Counted from the first letter of the stretch, positions 18,705 to 27,645 are shown. The stretch: 64,000 nucleotides of DNA from Humitalea rosea (GCF_003253705.1 NZ_QKYU01000005.1:62001-126000); one strand, 5' to 3'. The notes: generated from the letters alone by a model not told the origin. Program-made: numbers and translations.

Positions 18705-19910
18705 ATGTCCACACCCACCCCTGTCGTCTTCGTCGCCGGAGTCTTCGTCCTCGGCTTCGTCGCGCTGTTCGTGAAGCATCCGGAACCGCCGCCACCCGGC
18801 GCCTCCGCCACGCAGAGCCGCGCGACGCCAGCGCCCGCACCGGCCCCCGCGCCGACCGCCGCGGCCCCCGCTGCTCCGGCTGTCGCGCTCCCCGCCGCCC
18901 CTGTCGCGCGCCCCGCCGCGCCTGTCGCGGCAGCGGCAGCGGCCCCGGCCCCGGCCCCGGCGCCGGCCCCAGCGCCGGCCGCGGCAGCACACGCCCCCGC
19001 CGCCGCCTGGGATGTGCCCGACGTCGATGCGCTGCCCGATGATCCCTTCGGCCGCACCGTCCGCCGTGGCCGCGACCTGATCGTCCGCACCTCCTCGCTG
19101 ATCGGCCCCGATGCGACGGATCCGGCGATGCGTCTTTCCGGCAATGGGCTGGATTGCCAGGCCTGCCACCTCCAGGCGGGCACCCAGCAATACGGCATCC
19201 CGCTGGCCGGGGTCTGGGGCATCTTCCCGCAATACATCGGGCGGGAGAACGAGGTCCGCACGCTGGAGGAACGCGTGAACGGCTGCATGGAGCGCAGCAT
19301 GAACGGCCGCGCTTTGCCGGTCGAAGGGCCGGAGATGAAGTCCATCCTCACCTATATCCGCTACATCAGCGGCCCCGCGCAGCGCGTCGGCCAGTCGCTG
19401 CCCGGCCGCGCCACGCCCGACCTGCCGCTGCCCGAGCGCGCCGCCGACCCCGAGCACGGCCGCCAGGTCTTCGCCGAGACCTGCGTCGTCTGCCATGGCG
19501 AGGACGGCCAGGGCCAGAGGCTGGAGGCGGCCGATGCCACGGAGACCGGCCGCCGCTACCGTTTCCCCCCGCTCTGGGGGCCGGACAGCTACAATGACGG
19601 CGCCGGCATGGCCCGCGTCATCACCGCCGCGCGCTTCGTGCATGCCAATATGCCGCTCGGCACCACCTTCCAGGCGCCGGTGGTCTCCCCCGCCGATGCC
19701 TATGACGTGATGGCCTTCGTCAACGCCCAGCCGCGCCCGCACAAGGAGGGGCTGGAGGCCGACTACCCCAACCGCACCAACAAGCCGGTGGATGCCGCCT
19801 ACCCGCCCTTCGTCGGCCCCTTCCCGGCGGAGCAGCACCGCTTCGGCCCGTGGCAGCCGATCCAGGACTGGCTGCGCGCCAACCCCGCCGCCGCCCGCGC
19901 CACCCCCTGA
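18705..19910 (+). CDS. tsdA: TsdA-like dihaem cytochrome c, probable thiosulfate dehydrogenase
   Basis: A 401-residue protein. Residues 7-24 form an N-terminal membrane anchor or uncleaved signal. Residues about 27-100 are an Ala/Pro-rich linker. Two c-type haem domains follow. Haem 1 is C151-x2-C154-H155 (DCQACH); haem 2 is C260-x2-C263-H264 (CVVCHGEDGQGQ). C194 in VNGCMERSMNGR is at the place of the unusual cysteine haem ligand of TsdA enzymes, which join two thiosulfate to tetrathionate. A methionine in NMPLGTTF may ligate haem 2. The BigR/SqrR-type gene beside it supports sulfur metabolism. A general electron-carrier role cannot be excluded. Confidence 0.8.
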   Translation: MSTPTPVVFVAGVFVLGFVALFVKHPEPPPPGASATQSRATPAPAPAPAPTAAAPAAPAVALPAAPVARPAAPVAAAAAAPAPAPAPAPAPAAAAHAPAAAWDVPDVDALPDDPFGRTVRRGRDLIVRTSSLIGPDATDPAMRLSGNGLDCQACHLQAGTQQYGIPLAGVWGIFPQYIGRENEVRTLEERVNGCMERSMNGRALPVEGPEMKSILTYIRYISGPAQRVGQSLPGRATPDLPLPERAADPEHGRQVFAETCVVCHGEDGQGQRLEAADATETGRRYRFPPLWGPDSYNDGAGMARVITAARFVHANMPLGTTFQAPVVSPADAYDVMAFVNAQPRPHKEGLEADYPNRTNKPVDAAYPPFVGPFPAEQHRFGPWQPIQDWLRANPAAARATP

Positions 19911-19922
19911 CGAGACGTGACC

Positions 19923-20375
19923 ATGACCGCCAGCCCCCAGATCGCCCCCCAGATCGTGTGCCCGCACTGCGACGCCATCAACCGCGTCCCCGCCGTCCGC
20001 CTCGCCGAGGGGCCGCGCTGCGGCGCCTGCCACAAGCCGCTGTTCGAACGCGCCCCGCTGGCGCTCTCCGAGGCGCGGTTCCGCCGCCACCTGCAACACA
20101 GCGGCATCCCGCTGCTGGTGGATTTCTGGGCCTCCTGGTGCGGCCCCTGCCGCAGCATGGCCCCGGAATTCGCGGCGGCGGCGAAGGGCCTCGAACCGCG
20201 GATGCGGCTGATCAAGGTCTCGACCGAGGAGGCGCCGAACCTCGCCGCCGAGCTTGGGATCTCCAGCATCCCGCTGCTCGCGCTGTTCTCGGGCGGGCGG
20301 GAGGTCGCGCGCCAGGCCGGCGCGATGCCGGCCAGCCGCATCGCCGCCTGGGCCACGGCGGCGGCCGCGGCTTGA
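19923..20375 (+). CDS. trxC: thioredoxin TrxC (thioredoxin 2)
   Basis: A 150-residue thioredoxin 2. An N-terminal zinc ribbon (C13/C16 and C33/C36) precedes a thioredoxin fold with active site WCGPC (residues 72-76) and the cis-proline loop SSIPL. TrxC reduces disulfides in the cytoplasm and is often linked to oxidative or sulfur stress. The ATG at 19923 is preferred; a GTG at 19917 is in frame. It lies 12 bp downstream of the TsdA-like gene, so it is co-transcribed and may serve reduction of sulfur-modified cysteines. Confidence 0.92.
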   Translation: MTASPQIAPQIVCPHCDAINRVPAVRLAEGPRCGACHKPLFERAPLALSEARFRRHLQHSGIPLLVDFWASWCGPCRSMAPEFAAAAKGLEPRMRLIKVSTEEAPNLAAELGISSIPLLALFSGGREVARQAGAMPASRIAAWATAAAAA

Positions 20376-20440
20376 GGCACATCAAGGGTTTTGGGCAGGG
20401 CGGGGCGCAGCCTCGCCGAACGCAACAGGAGCTAAGGACC

Positions 20441-20638
20441 ATGACCACCAATGTCGGAACCATCGACCGCGGGCTGCGGATCGCGGGCGGGCTGCTGCTG
20501 CTGGCGCTCGGCTATTTCGGGCCGATCGGCTGGTGGGGGCTGATCGGGCTGGTGCCGCTGGCGACCGGGCTGATGGGCTCCTGCCCGGTCTACAGCCTGC
20601 TCGGCATCGACACCTGCCCGGTGACCCGGTCGCGCTGA
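20441..20638 (+). CDS. DUF2892 small inner-membrane protein
   Basis: A 65-residue protein with two predicted helices (about 12-30 and 33-50) and the family ending GLMGSCPVYSLLGIDTCP, with two conserved cysteines. DUF2892 domains occur alone or joined to rhodanese in YgaP-type proteins, which fits the sulfur module here. AGGAGCTAAGGA precedes the ATG at 20441. It is the last gene of the tsdA-trxC operon. A role in sulfane-sulfur handling is inferred from context. Confidence 0.85.
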   Translation: MTTNVGTIDRGLRIAGGLLLLALGYFGPIGWWGLIGLVPLATGLMGSCPVYSLLGIDTCPVTRSR

Positions 20639-20851
20639 TCAGCCCCGCCGGCTCGCATGCCGGCGGATATTGCCGAGCAGGATCGCGGCGCAGCCGGCGA
20701 GCAGCGCAGCACCCAGCACCGGCATCGACACGGCCGGGGCCACACGATGCGTGGCGCCGACCGCGCCGCACCACAGCACCAGCGCCAGGGCCAGCGCGCC
20801 GTCATCGACGAAGAGCCCGATGATCTCGTGGAGTATGGCGCGGAGCATCAC
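20639..20851 (-). CDS. small hydrophobic membrane protein
   Basis: A 70-residue product with two predicted membrane helices (about 15-35 and 42-62) and a basic C-terminus (NIRRHASRRG). I do not recognise a family. Its ATG overlaps the stop of the COG4280-like gene by 4 bp, so the two are translated together and may form a complex. Its stop abuts the convergent DUF2892 gene with no base between. Confidence 0.55.
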   Translation of the reverse strand: MMLRAILHEIIGLFVDDGALALALVLWCGAVGATHRVAPAVSMPVLGAALLAGCAAILLGNIRRHASRRG

Positions 20852-21600
20852 CCGGCCTCCGCGACCGGGGCCGGGCGCGCGGCCAGCCGCACCCCCAGCA
20901 GCGCCGTCAGGAACATCGCCAGCGCGATGACGGGCAAGGCGAGATCCTGCCCCGGCCAGTCGATCCCCAAGCCCTCGCCAGTCCAGAAGATGCCGAAGGC
21001 GGAGAGGATCACCCCCACCACGAATTTCAGCGTGTTCTCCGGCACCCGCGACAGCGGCCGGTGCAGCATGAGCGCGGCGAGGGCGACCAGAACCGCCGCC
21101 GCCAGCGCCCCCAGCGCCGCGGGCAGCACCAGCGCGGGGCTGCCCGCGGCCACGGCCAGCACCAGGAAGGCGACCTCCACCCCCTCCAGCAGCACGCCCT
21201 TGAAGGCGGTGACGGTGGCGATCGGCTCCACCCCCCAGCGTTCGGTGGCACGCGCCAGCCTCAGATTGGCGGTCTCGCTGCGGAAGATCGCCTCCTCGTC
21301 ATGCAGCGGGATGCGGCCGGCGCCGCGCAGGATCGCCTTGCGCAGCCAGCGCATCCCGAACAGCAGCAGCAGCATCCCGACGCCGAGTTGCAGCGCCTGT
21401 TCCGGCATCCGCGCCAGCGCCGGGCCGAGGGCGGCGACCAGCACCACCAGCGCCACCAGCGCCAGCCCCGTGCCGACCAGCGCCGAGCGCCAGCCGCGCA
21501 CGGTGCCGACCGCGAGCACGATGGTCGCGGCCTCCACGCATTCCACCGCCGAGGCGAGGAAGGCCGCCGAAACGGTGGGGAAGAGTTCGATCCAGGTCAT
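20848..21600 (-). CDS. COG4280-like integral membrane protein
   Basis: A 250-residue membrane protein with about seven predicted helices. The first helix holds SAVECVEAATIVLAVG, with two buried glutamates; a related VLLEGVEVAFLVLAVAAG occurs in the middle. Pairs of acidic residues in such repeated helices resemble ion-transport proteins (FTR1 or TerC/UPF0016 style), so a metal or cation transporter is possible. No function is established for this family to my knowledge. It heads a two-gene unit with the small protein at 20639-20851. Confidence 0.7.
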   Translation of the reverse strand: MTWIELFPTVSAAFLASAVECVEAATIVLAVGTVRGWRSALVGTGLALVALVVLVAALGPALARMPEQALQLGVGMLLLLFGMRWLRKAILRGAGRIPLHDEEAIFRSETANLRLARATERWGVEPIATVTAFKGVLLEGVEVAFLVLAVAAGSPALVLPAALGALAAAVLVALAALMLHRPLSRVPENTLKFVVGVILSAFGIFWTGEGLGIDWPGQDLALPVIALAMFLTALLGVRLAARPAPVAEAG

Positions 21601-21615
21601 GTCTTGGGGGCTCCT

Positions 21616-22443
21616 TCACCCGACATCGTGGCGCGTGCCGGCGATGGCGGCGCGCAGGTCGTTCAACCGGTCCAGGCTCGCCACCGCGCGCGGCCCGTCC
21701 AGGGCCGCGAGGCCGAGCACGATCGCCTCCAGCGCCACCAAGGTCGCGCCATGCAGCGCCACGCGGCGGTTGCGGCCGCGCCGGGCGGGGACCACGACAT
21801 CGGCGTGGCGCGCGAGCGCGTGGTCCAGGCTGTCGGTGACCAGCACGATGGGCAAAGCGAGGCGCCGGGCCTCGGCGAACAAGGCGGAAACCTCACGGTA
21901 GGCGCGGCCATAGGCCAGCACCAGCACGCCATCGCCCGGCCCGAGGTCCAGCATCTGGTCCGCCAGCGCGGTCCCGCTGGCATCCAGCGCCCGCGCCGGG
22001 CGGCCCGTGCGGCCGAGCAGGGTCGCGACATAGCCCGCCAGCGCCGCCGAGGGCCCGATCCCGAAGACCAGGATGCGGCGCAACGGATGCAGGGCCGCGA
22101 CGGCAGCGAAAAGGGTGGCGCGGGCCTCGGCGCCGGCGAGGGCCTCCACCGCCTCCCGCTGGGTATCGATGGCGAGATCGACGGCGCGGGCGGCGCTGGC
22201 GCTGGTTTCGGCCAGGGTCTGGCGCATCGCCTCGGCGGGCGTGCCGGAGAGGCTCTCGGCCAGATGCCGTTTCAGATCCGGCAGCCCGGCATAGCCCATG
22301 GCCTGCACCGCGCGGACCACGGTCGCATCCGAGGTGCCGATGCGCCGCGCCAGTTCGGCGGCCGAAAGCGCCAGGGCCAGCGGTGGGTTTTCGGCGATGA
22401 AGCGGGCGACGCGCCGTGCGGCGGGGGCGAGGGTGGCGGACAT
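21616..22443 (-). CDS. MurR/RpiR-family transcriptional regulator
   Basis: A 275-residue regulator. The N-terminal HTH (ALSAAELARRIGTSDATVVRAVQAMGYAGLPDLKRHLAE) is of the RpiR type. The C-terminal SIS domain has ILVFGIGPSAALAGYVATLLGR and DGVLVLAYGRAYREV, which usually bind a phosphosugar. The ATG at 22443 fits the family start. The target genes are not obvious: the COG4280 pair lies 15 bp downstream and the YdcF gene is divergent. Confidence 0.88.
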   Translation of the reverse strand: MSATLAPAARRVARFIAENPPLALALSAAELARRIGTSDATVVRAVQAMGYAGLPDLKRHLAESLSGTPAEAMRQTLAETSASAARAVDLAIDTQREAVEALAGAEARATLFAAVAALHPLRRILVFGIGPSAALAGYVATLLGRTGRPARALDASGTALADQMLDLGPGDGVLVLAYGRAYREVSALFAEARRLALPIVLVTDSLDHALARHADVVVPARRGRNRRVALHGATLVALEAIVLGLAALDGPRAVASLDRLNDLRAAIAGTRHDVG

Positions 22444-22562
22444 GGACGCAGCATATGCTACGGATTTTTGGAGGATGGTAGTGAAATCCTCTTCATCCCG
22501 GAGCGTGCCCGGCGGCGCGCATCCTGCTAAGGCTGCGCCCATCCTTGCAGCCGGATTCCAGC

Positions 22563-23360
22563 GTGACCTCGATCAGCTACATCCTGTCCAAAGTCATCTG
22601 GTTCCCCTTCCGCCCCGGCACGCTGGCGCTGATCCTGGCCTGCATCGGGCTGGCCGCACTCTGGCGCGGGCGACGCTGGGGGCGGTGGCCGGTGCTGGCG
22701 GGGCTCGGCTTCTTCGTGATGGTGCTGGCGACGCCGGTCAGCCAATGGATGCTGATCCCGCTGGAGGAACGCTTCTCCCGCCCCGCCACCCCGCCGGCCG
22801 AGGTCGCGGGCATCATCGTGCTCGGCGGCGCGGTCGATCAGAACCTGACCGAGGCGCGCGGCATCCCCGCGTTGAACGGCGCGGCGGAGCGGATGACGGA
22901 GGGGGTGATCCTCGCCCGCCGCTACCCGAATGCGAAGATCGTCTTCACCGGCGGCCAGGGCTCGCTGGTCCATGGCGGGCTGACCGAGGCGAGTGTGGCC
23001 GAGGAGCTGTGGTCCGCCATGGGGCTGGAGAACAGCCGCGTGATCTATGAGAACGAGGCCCGCAACACCCACGACAATGCCGTGATGTCCTTCGCGCTGG
23101 CACAGCCGAAGCCGGGCGAGACCTGGCTGCTGGTGACCTCGGCGAGCCATATGCCGCGCTCGGTCGGCGTGTTCCGCGCGGCGGGCTGGCCGGTGGTGCC
23201 CTGGCCGGTGAACTACCGCACCGGGCGCAACCTCGCCTCGCTGTATGACGCGCCCTTTCCGGAGCGGATCGGGCAGTTCGAGACGGGGCTGCGCGAGTGG
23301 GTGGGGCTGGTCGCGTATTGGCTGATGGGGCGGACGGAGACGGTGTTTCCCGGGCCGTGA
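22563..23360 (+). CDS. YdcF-family (DUF218) membrane protein
   Basis: A 265-residue protein with two N-terminal membrane helices (about 15-35 and 42-62) and a C-terminal DUF218 domain: IIVLGGAVDQN, ERMTEGVILARRYPNAKIVFTGG, ENEARNTHDNA and LLVTSASHMPRSVGVF. This is the ElyC/SanA/YdcF superfamily, some members of which affect cell-envelope (lipid carrier) metabolism. GTG at 22563 gives MTSISYILSK and is preferred over a TTG at 22545. It is ended by a GC-rich hairpin. Confidence 0.88.
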   Translation: MTSISYILSKVIWFPFRPGTLALILACIGLAALWRGRRWGRWPVLAGLGFFVMVLATPVSQWMLIPLEERFSRPATPPAEVAGIIVLGGAVDQNLTEARGIPALNGAAERMTEGVILARRYPNAKIVFTGGQGSLVHGGLTEASVAEELWSAMGLENSRVIYENEARNTHDNAVMSFALAQPKPGETWLLVTSASHMPRSVGVFRAAGWPVVPWPVNYRTGRNLASLYDAPFPERIGQFETGLREWVGLVAYWLMGRTETVFPGP

Positions 23361-23386
23361 CGGGGGGCTGACACGCCCTTTGTGAC

Positions 23387-23425
23387 GGAGGCGGGGAAGG
23401 CGACGCCCTCCCGCCTCCGGGTTTT
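23387..23425 (+). terminator. terminator of the YdcF-family gene
   Basis: GGAGGCGGG (23387-23395) pairs with CCCGCCTCC (23410-23418), with a small inner GGC/GCC hairpin in the loop, followed by GGGTTTT. It lies 26 bases after the stop at 23360. Confidence 0.65.
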
Positions 23426-23467
23426 GACCTTCCTCAAGGTAGACACCGGGCAGCATCGCTAGGCCTC

Positions 23468-24826
23468 ATGTTCCAGCACGAGGTGCAGATGCCAGCAACC
23501 GAGCCACCCCCGACCGAGCCGACCCCGACCCTGGCGCGCACCGCGCTGGCCGAAACCGCGGCACCGCGCCTGCCGATCGCGGTCGGGCCCGCGCGGCTGG
23601 TCGCGGCGCCGGGCTGGCCGCGGCGCCTGTGGGGCGCCAAATGGCGGGTGCTGGCGCTGCTGCTGCTGCTGGCCGCCGCGGGCTATGGCGCATCGCGCCA
23701 ACTGCTCGGCCCGGTGGTGGCGGTGGAGGCGGTGCGGCGCGGCAATCTGGTGCAGAGCGTCGTCGCCTCCGGCCGTGTCGAGACACCGCATCGGGTGAAT
23801 ATCGGCGCCCAGGTCACCGGCACCGTCGCCGCCATTCCCGTGCGCCAGGGCCAGCAGGTGGAGGCGGGCGCCCTGCTGGTGGTGCTGGAGGACAGCGAGA
23901 CCCGTGCCGGCGTCGAACAGGCCCAGGGCAGCCTTGAACAGGCCGAGGCGCGGCTGCGCCAGATGACCGAGCTGACCCTGCCGGTCGCCCAGGAAAACCT
24001 GCGCCAGGCCGAGGCCAATCTGCTGAACGCCCAGCAACAGTTCCGCCGCGCCGAAAGCCTGCGTGGCGGCGGCTTCGAGACCCAGGTCCAGGTCGATGCC
24101 GTACGGAAAACCCTGGATGTCGCCGAGGCGCAGCTACGTTCCGCGCGGCTGCAGGTCGCGAGCAGCAGCCCCGGCGGCACTGATTTCGTGGTCGCCGAAA
24201 CCGCGCAGCGCCAGGCGCGGGCGGCGCTGCAATCGGCCCGGTCGCGGTCCGACTATACCCGTATCCGCGCCCCCGTCGCCGGCACGCTGATCGGGCGCGA
24301 TGTCGAGCCGGGCTGGGTGGTGCAGCCGAACCAGGTGCTGATGGTCCTGGCGCCAAGGGGCGAGACCCAGGTCATCGTGCAGATCGACGAACGCAACCTC
24401 GGCCTGGTCACGGTCGGGCAGCAGGCCATGGCCTCGGCCGATGCCTATCCGACGGAGCGCTTTGTCGCCGAGCTGACCTACCTCAACCCCGGCGTCGATG
24501 CGCAGCGTGCCTCGGTCGAGGCCAAGCTGCGCGTGCCCGCGCCGCCCGCCTATCTGCGCGAGGATATGACGGTGTCGGTGGATATCGCGGTGGCGGAGCG
24601 GGCCGCGACACTGGTGCTGCCGGTCTCCGCCGTGCATGGCGCGGCGACCGCCGAGCCCTGGGTGCTGCGCGTCGAGGAAGGGCATGCGCGGCGCCGCCCC
24701 ATCCGCATCGGCCTGCGCGGGGCGCAGCAGGTCGAGGTGCTGGAGGGCCTCGCCGAAGGCGACCGCGTGTTGCCGGCCGCCGCCACGGTCGGTGACGGTG
24801 GCCGGCTGCGGGTGCCGCGGGAATGA
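23468..24826 (+). CDS. MacA/HlyD-type periplasmic adaptor of an ABC efflux system
   Basis: A 452-residue membrane-fusion protein. A Pro-rich cytoplasmic N-terminus (1-55) leads to one membrane helix (about 58-78). A lipoyl/barrel region follows (SGRVETPHRVNIGAQVTGTV) and a long alpha-hairpin coiled coil (about 140-255). The beta-barrel returns with RIRAPVAGTLIGRDVEPGWVVQPNQ. Its stop overlaps the start of the FtsX-type permease by 4 bp, giving a MacA-like adaptor with separate permease and ATPase. The exported substrate is unknown; an outer-membrane TolC partner is not in the window. Confidence 0.88.
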   Translation: MFQHEVQMPATEPPPTEPTPTLARTALAETAAPRLPIAVGPARLVAAPGWPRRLWGAKWRVLALLLLLAAAGYGASRQLLGPVVAVEAVRRGNLVQSVVASGRVETPHRVNIGAQVTGTVAAIPVRQGQQVEAGALLVVLEDSETRAGVEQAQGSLEQAEARLRQMTELTLPVAQENLRQAEANLLNAQQQFRRAESLRGGGFETQVQVDAVRKTLDVAEAQLRSARLQVASSSPGGTDFVVAETAQRQARAALQSARSRSDYTRIRAPVAGTLIGRDVEPGWVVQPNQVLMVLAPRGETQVIVQIDERNLGLVTVGQQAMASADAYPTERFVAELTYLNPGVDAQRASVEAKLRVPAPPAYLREDMTVSVDIAVAERAATLVLPVSAVHGAATAEPWVLRVEEGHARRRPIRIGLRGAQQVEVLEGLAEGDRVLPAAATVGDGGRLRVPRE

Positions 24827-26049
24827 ACCGCTGGCTGCCCTTCGAATGGATCGCCGGCATCAGGTTCCTGCGCGATGGCTGGACGCAGACCTTGTTCGTC
24901 CTGGCCGGGGTTTCGGTCGGCGTCGCGGTCATCGTCTTCATGTCGGCGCTGCTGGCGGGGTTGCAGACCAATTTCCTGCGCCGCGTGCTCAGCGCCCAGG
25001 CGCATATCGTGATGCTGCCGCCGGATGAGGTCGCGCGGCCCTTGCGGGCGGCGCTGGGGGTGATCCCGGATGCGGTCGTGCAGCGGCCGGCGCAGCGGCT
25101 GCGCTCCATCGACCAGTGGCAGACGGTCCTGACGCAGATGACCGCCATGCCGCAGATCGCGGTGGCGACCGAGGTCGCGAGCGGCGCCGGGCTTGCGGTA
25201 CGCGGCGAGGCGAGCCGCTCGATCACCCTGACCGGTGTGCAGCCGGAGGCGTATTTCCGCATCGTCGACCTGCCGGCCAGCATGGTGACCGGCCAGCTGC
25301 GGCTGAACAGCGAGGATATCGTGATCGGCACCGATCTCGCGACCGACCTCGGGGTCACGGCGGGGGACAAGCTGCGCGTCACCTCGGGGGCGGGGCACGA
25401 AGCCACGTTGACGGTGGCGGGGCTGTTCGACCTCGGCAATCGGGGGGTGAACGAGCGCACCACCTTCGTCGCCCTGCGCACCGCGCAGAGCCTGCTGGGG
25501 CTGACCGGCGGCGTCACCAGCCTGCAGCTGACGGTGCGCGACCCCTATGCGGCCGAGGTGATCGCCCAGGCGATCAACGGCATGACCGGGGTGCGCGCCG
25601 ACAGCTGGATCCGCACCAATTTGCAGTTCTTCACCGCGGTCAGCGCGCAGCAGACCACCAATACCGTGATCCGCTTGTCGGTCGGGCTGTCGGTGGCGCT
25701 CGGGATGGCCAGCGTGCTGGTGGTCTCGGTGGTGCAGCGGTCGCGTGAGATCGGGATTCTGCGCGCCATGGGGGCAAGGCGCGGGCAGATCCTGCGCGTC
25801 TTCCTGATCCAGGGCGGCGTGCTCGGGCTGGCCGGATCGCTCATCGGCTCGGTGCTGGCGCTGGGCGGGCTGCTGCTGTTCCACGCCAGCGCGCGGCAGG
25901 CGGATGGCACCGAGCTGTTTCCGCTGGTGATCGATCCGCAGCTTTTTGTCCTGGCGGCGGTGGTCGCGGCGCTGACCGGGGTGCTGGCCGCCATGGCCCC
26001 GGCGATGCGCGCCTCCCGGCTGGACCCGGTCGAGGCGATCCGTGGCTGA
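24823..26049 (+). CDS. FtsX/MacB-type ABC transporter permease
   Basis: A 408-residue permease. A first helix (about 20-45) precedes a large periplasmic domain. A C-terminal FtsX domain has three helices with [31 protein letters not shown], the hallmark coupling segment, and ends [16 protein letters not shown]. Unlike MacB, no ATPase domain is attached; it is encoded by the next gene, which overlaps by 8 bp. Such mechanotransmission systems pass lipids, peptides or drugs to a periplasmic partner. Confidence 0.9.
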   Translation: MNRWLPFEWIAGIRFLRDGWTQTLFVLAGVSVGVAVIVFMSALLAGLQTNFLRRVLSAQAHIVMLPPDEVARPLRAALGVIPDAVVQRPAQRLRSIDQWQTVLTQMTAMPQIAVATEVASGAGLAVRGEASRSITLTGVQPEAYFRIVDLPASMVTGQLRLNSEDIVIGTDLATDLGVTAGDKLRVTSGAGHEATLTVAGLFDLGNRGVNERTTFVALRTAQSLLGLTGGVTSLQLTVRDPYAAEVIAQAINGMTGVRADSWIRTNLQFFTAVSAQQTTNTVIRLSVGLSVALGMASVLVVSVVQRSREIGILRAMGARRGQILRVFLIQGGVLGLAGSLIGSVLALGGLLLFHASARQADGTELFPLVIDPQLFVLAAVVAALTGVLAAMAPAMRASRLDPVEAIRG

Positions 26050-26755
26050 CGCCGACGTCCTGCGGCTGGAGGGGGTGCGGAAAAGCTTCAACCTCGGCCT
26101 GCCGACCGAGGTCGAGGTGCTGCATGGCATCGACCTGTCGCTGCGGCGCGGGGAATTCGTCGCGCTGATCGGCCCCTCCGGTTCGGGCAAGAGCACCTTG
26201 CTGAACCTGATCGGGCTGCTGGACCGGCCGACCGCCGGCGCGCTGGAGTTGGAAGGCCATGACACGCGGGTGCTGGATGATGCGGCGCTGACCCGGCTGC
26301 GCGGGCACAGCATCGGCTTCATCTTCCAGCACCATCACCTGATCGGCGCCTTCACCGCGGCCGAGAACGTGCTGATGCCGCAGTTGCTGGACCGCGGCCA
26401 CCCGGATGCGGCGATGCGGCGGAGCGCCGAGACGCTGCTCGACCGCGTCGGGCTGCTGCCCTGGCGGGATGCGCGGGTCGGCAACCTCTCGGGCGGGCAG
26501 CAGCAGCGGGTGGCGATCGCCCGCGCGCTGGCGATGGCGCCGGCGCTGGTGCTGGCGGATGAGCCGACCGGGAACCTCGACACCAAATCCGCCGATGGCG
26601 TCTTCGATGTGTTGCGGGAGATGAACCGGGTGAACCGCACCACCTTCCTCATCGTCACGCATGACCCGCGGCTGGCGCAGCGTTGCGACCGGATCGTGGA
26701 GGTGGTGGATGGGAATGTGGTGTCGGATGCGGCGGTGGTTCGGGACGGACGGTGA
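26042..26755 (+). CDS. LolD/MacB-type ABC transporter ATP-binding protein
   Basis: A 237-residue ATPase. Walker A is GPSGSGKST, the signature [15 protein letters not shown], Walker [13 protein letters not shown] and the switch histidine in [13 protein letters not shown]. The EPTGNLD sequence and length place it in the LolD/MacB/FtsE group. It energises the FtsX-type permease encoded just upstream. A 7-bp inverted repeat around its stop (26746-26772) may end the operon. Confidence 0.93.
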   Translation: MADADVLRLEGVRKSFNLGLPTEVEVLHGIDLSLRRGEFVALIGPSGSGKSTLLNLIGLLDRPTAGALELEGHDTRVLDDAALTRLRGHSIGFIFQHHHLIGAFTAAENVLMPQLLDRGHPDAAMRRSAETLLDRVGLLPWRDARVGNLSGGQQQRVAIARALAMAPALVLADEPTGNLDTKSADGVFDVLREMNRVNRTTFLIVTHDPRLAQRCDRIVEVVDGNVVSDAAVVRDGR

Positions 26756-26772
26756 CGTGCGGAAACCGTCCG
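26746..26772. terminator. possible terminator between efflux operon and polysaccharide locus
   Basis: CGGACGG (26746-26752) pairs with CCGTCCG (26766-26772) across a 13-nt loop. It overlaps the ATPase stop and touches the stop of the convergent glycosyltransferase. No T run. Confidence 0.4.
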
Positions 26773-27645
26773 CTACAGCTCCAAAATCCGCCCCGGCGAT
26801 GCCCGCCCCGTCACCAGTTCCCAGACCCCCAGCATGTTCCCCCGGAACCGCCCCCAGCGGTCCACATGCGCCTCCGGCCGCGCCGAGCGCAGCAGGTTGA
26901 TCAGGCAATGCCGCCCCGCCGAAGGCAGCGCGTGGCTCCAGGGAAAGCTGCCTTTGCGCGCCAGATAGACCGGGTTCACCACCTGGCTGTAGCCGAGCTT
27001 CAGCCCCGGCGTCCGCCCGATCTTCACCCCCAGATGCACCCCTCGGGCGCCGGCCAGCCGCAGGATCGCGCCATGCGCGCCGAGACGGCGGGAGACGTCG
27101 ATATCCTCGTACCAGGCATAGGCGGGCAGGGCCTCGTCCACGCGGATGCCATGCGCGCGCATCGGCGCCATCCGGAACGCCATGTTGCAGCCATAGCCGT
27201 TGAAATGCGGGACGGCATCGGCGATCCCGCCGTCGTAGCTGTCGGCGGCCAGGATCGCGCGGCCCTCGGCCAGGCTCAGCCCCGGGCCCTTGGCGCCATC
27301 GGCCAGCACGGTGCCGGTCAGCACCACGGCATCGGGGCGGGCCAGCGCCACCGCCTCGACCGCCGCCAGGAAGGCGGGTGCGGCCAGGAAGTCGTCGTCG
27401 AGGAACAGCACCAGATCGCAGTCTTCCGCCGCATCCAGGATGGCGTTGCGCTGGCGCGGCAGCCCGGCGGGGGCGGTCAGGAACAGCACCTCGGGGTGAC
27501 GCGCGGGCAGGTCGGCCACATCCTCCGGCCCGACATGGCAGACCAGGATGCGGTCCGGCGGGCGGGTCTGCTGTGCAAGCTCCGCGAGCACCTCGGCCAG
27601 GATGCCGGGGCGGCCGCGGGTGGCGATGCCGAGGGCGATCCTCAT
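26773..27645 (-). CDS. glycosyltransferase family 2
   Basis: A 290-residue GT-A glycosyltransferase. The N-terminal MRIALGIATRGRP starts the nucleotide-binding fold, and LVLFLDDDFLA is the metal-binding DxD region. A catalytic-base candidate is in YAWYEDIDVSRRLGAHG (ED motif). No membrane helix is evident, so it is a cytoplasmic enzyme acting at the inner membrane. It is the last gene of the minus-strand polysaccharide operon and overlaps the gene before it by 4 bp. Donor and acceptor sugars cannot be read from the sequence. Confidence 0.87.
   Translation of the reverse strand: MRIALGIATRGRPGILAEVLAELAQQTRPPDRILVCHVGPEDVADLPARHPEVLFLTAPAGLPRQRNAILDAAEDCDLVLFLDDDFLAAPAFLAAVEAVALARPDAVVLTGTVLADGAKGPGLSLAEGRAILAADSYDGGIADAVPHFNGYGCNMAFRMAPMRAHGIRVDEALPAYAWYEDIDVSRRLGAHGAILRLAGARGVHLGVKIGRTPGLKLGYSQVVNPVYLARKGSFPWSHALPSAGRHCLINLLRSARPEAHVDRWGRFRGNMLGVWELVTGRASPGRILEL

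Noticed and set aside
18880-19000. Tandem GGCCCC-type repeats in the tsdA-like gene as a DNA repeat element
   Set aside because: They simply encode the Ala/Pro linker in GC-rich codons and stay in frame.
23424-23440. TTGACC with the dyad ACCTTCCTCAAGGT before the MacA-like gene as a MerR-type operator
   Set aside because: The dyad is centred too close to the -35 box and no -10 sequence fits a 17-20 bp spacer. It overlaps the tail of the preceding terminator.
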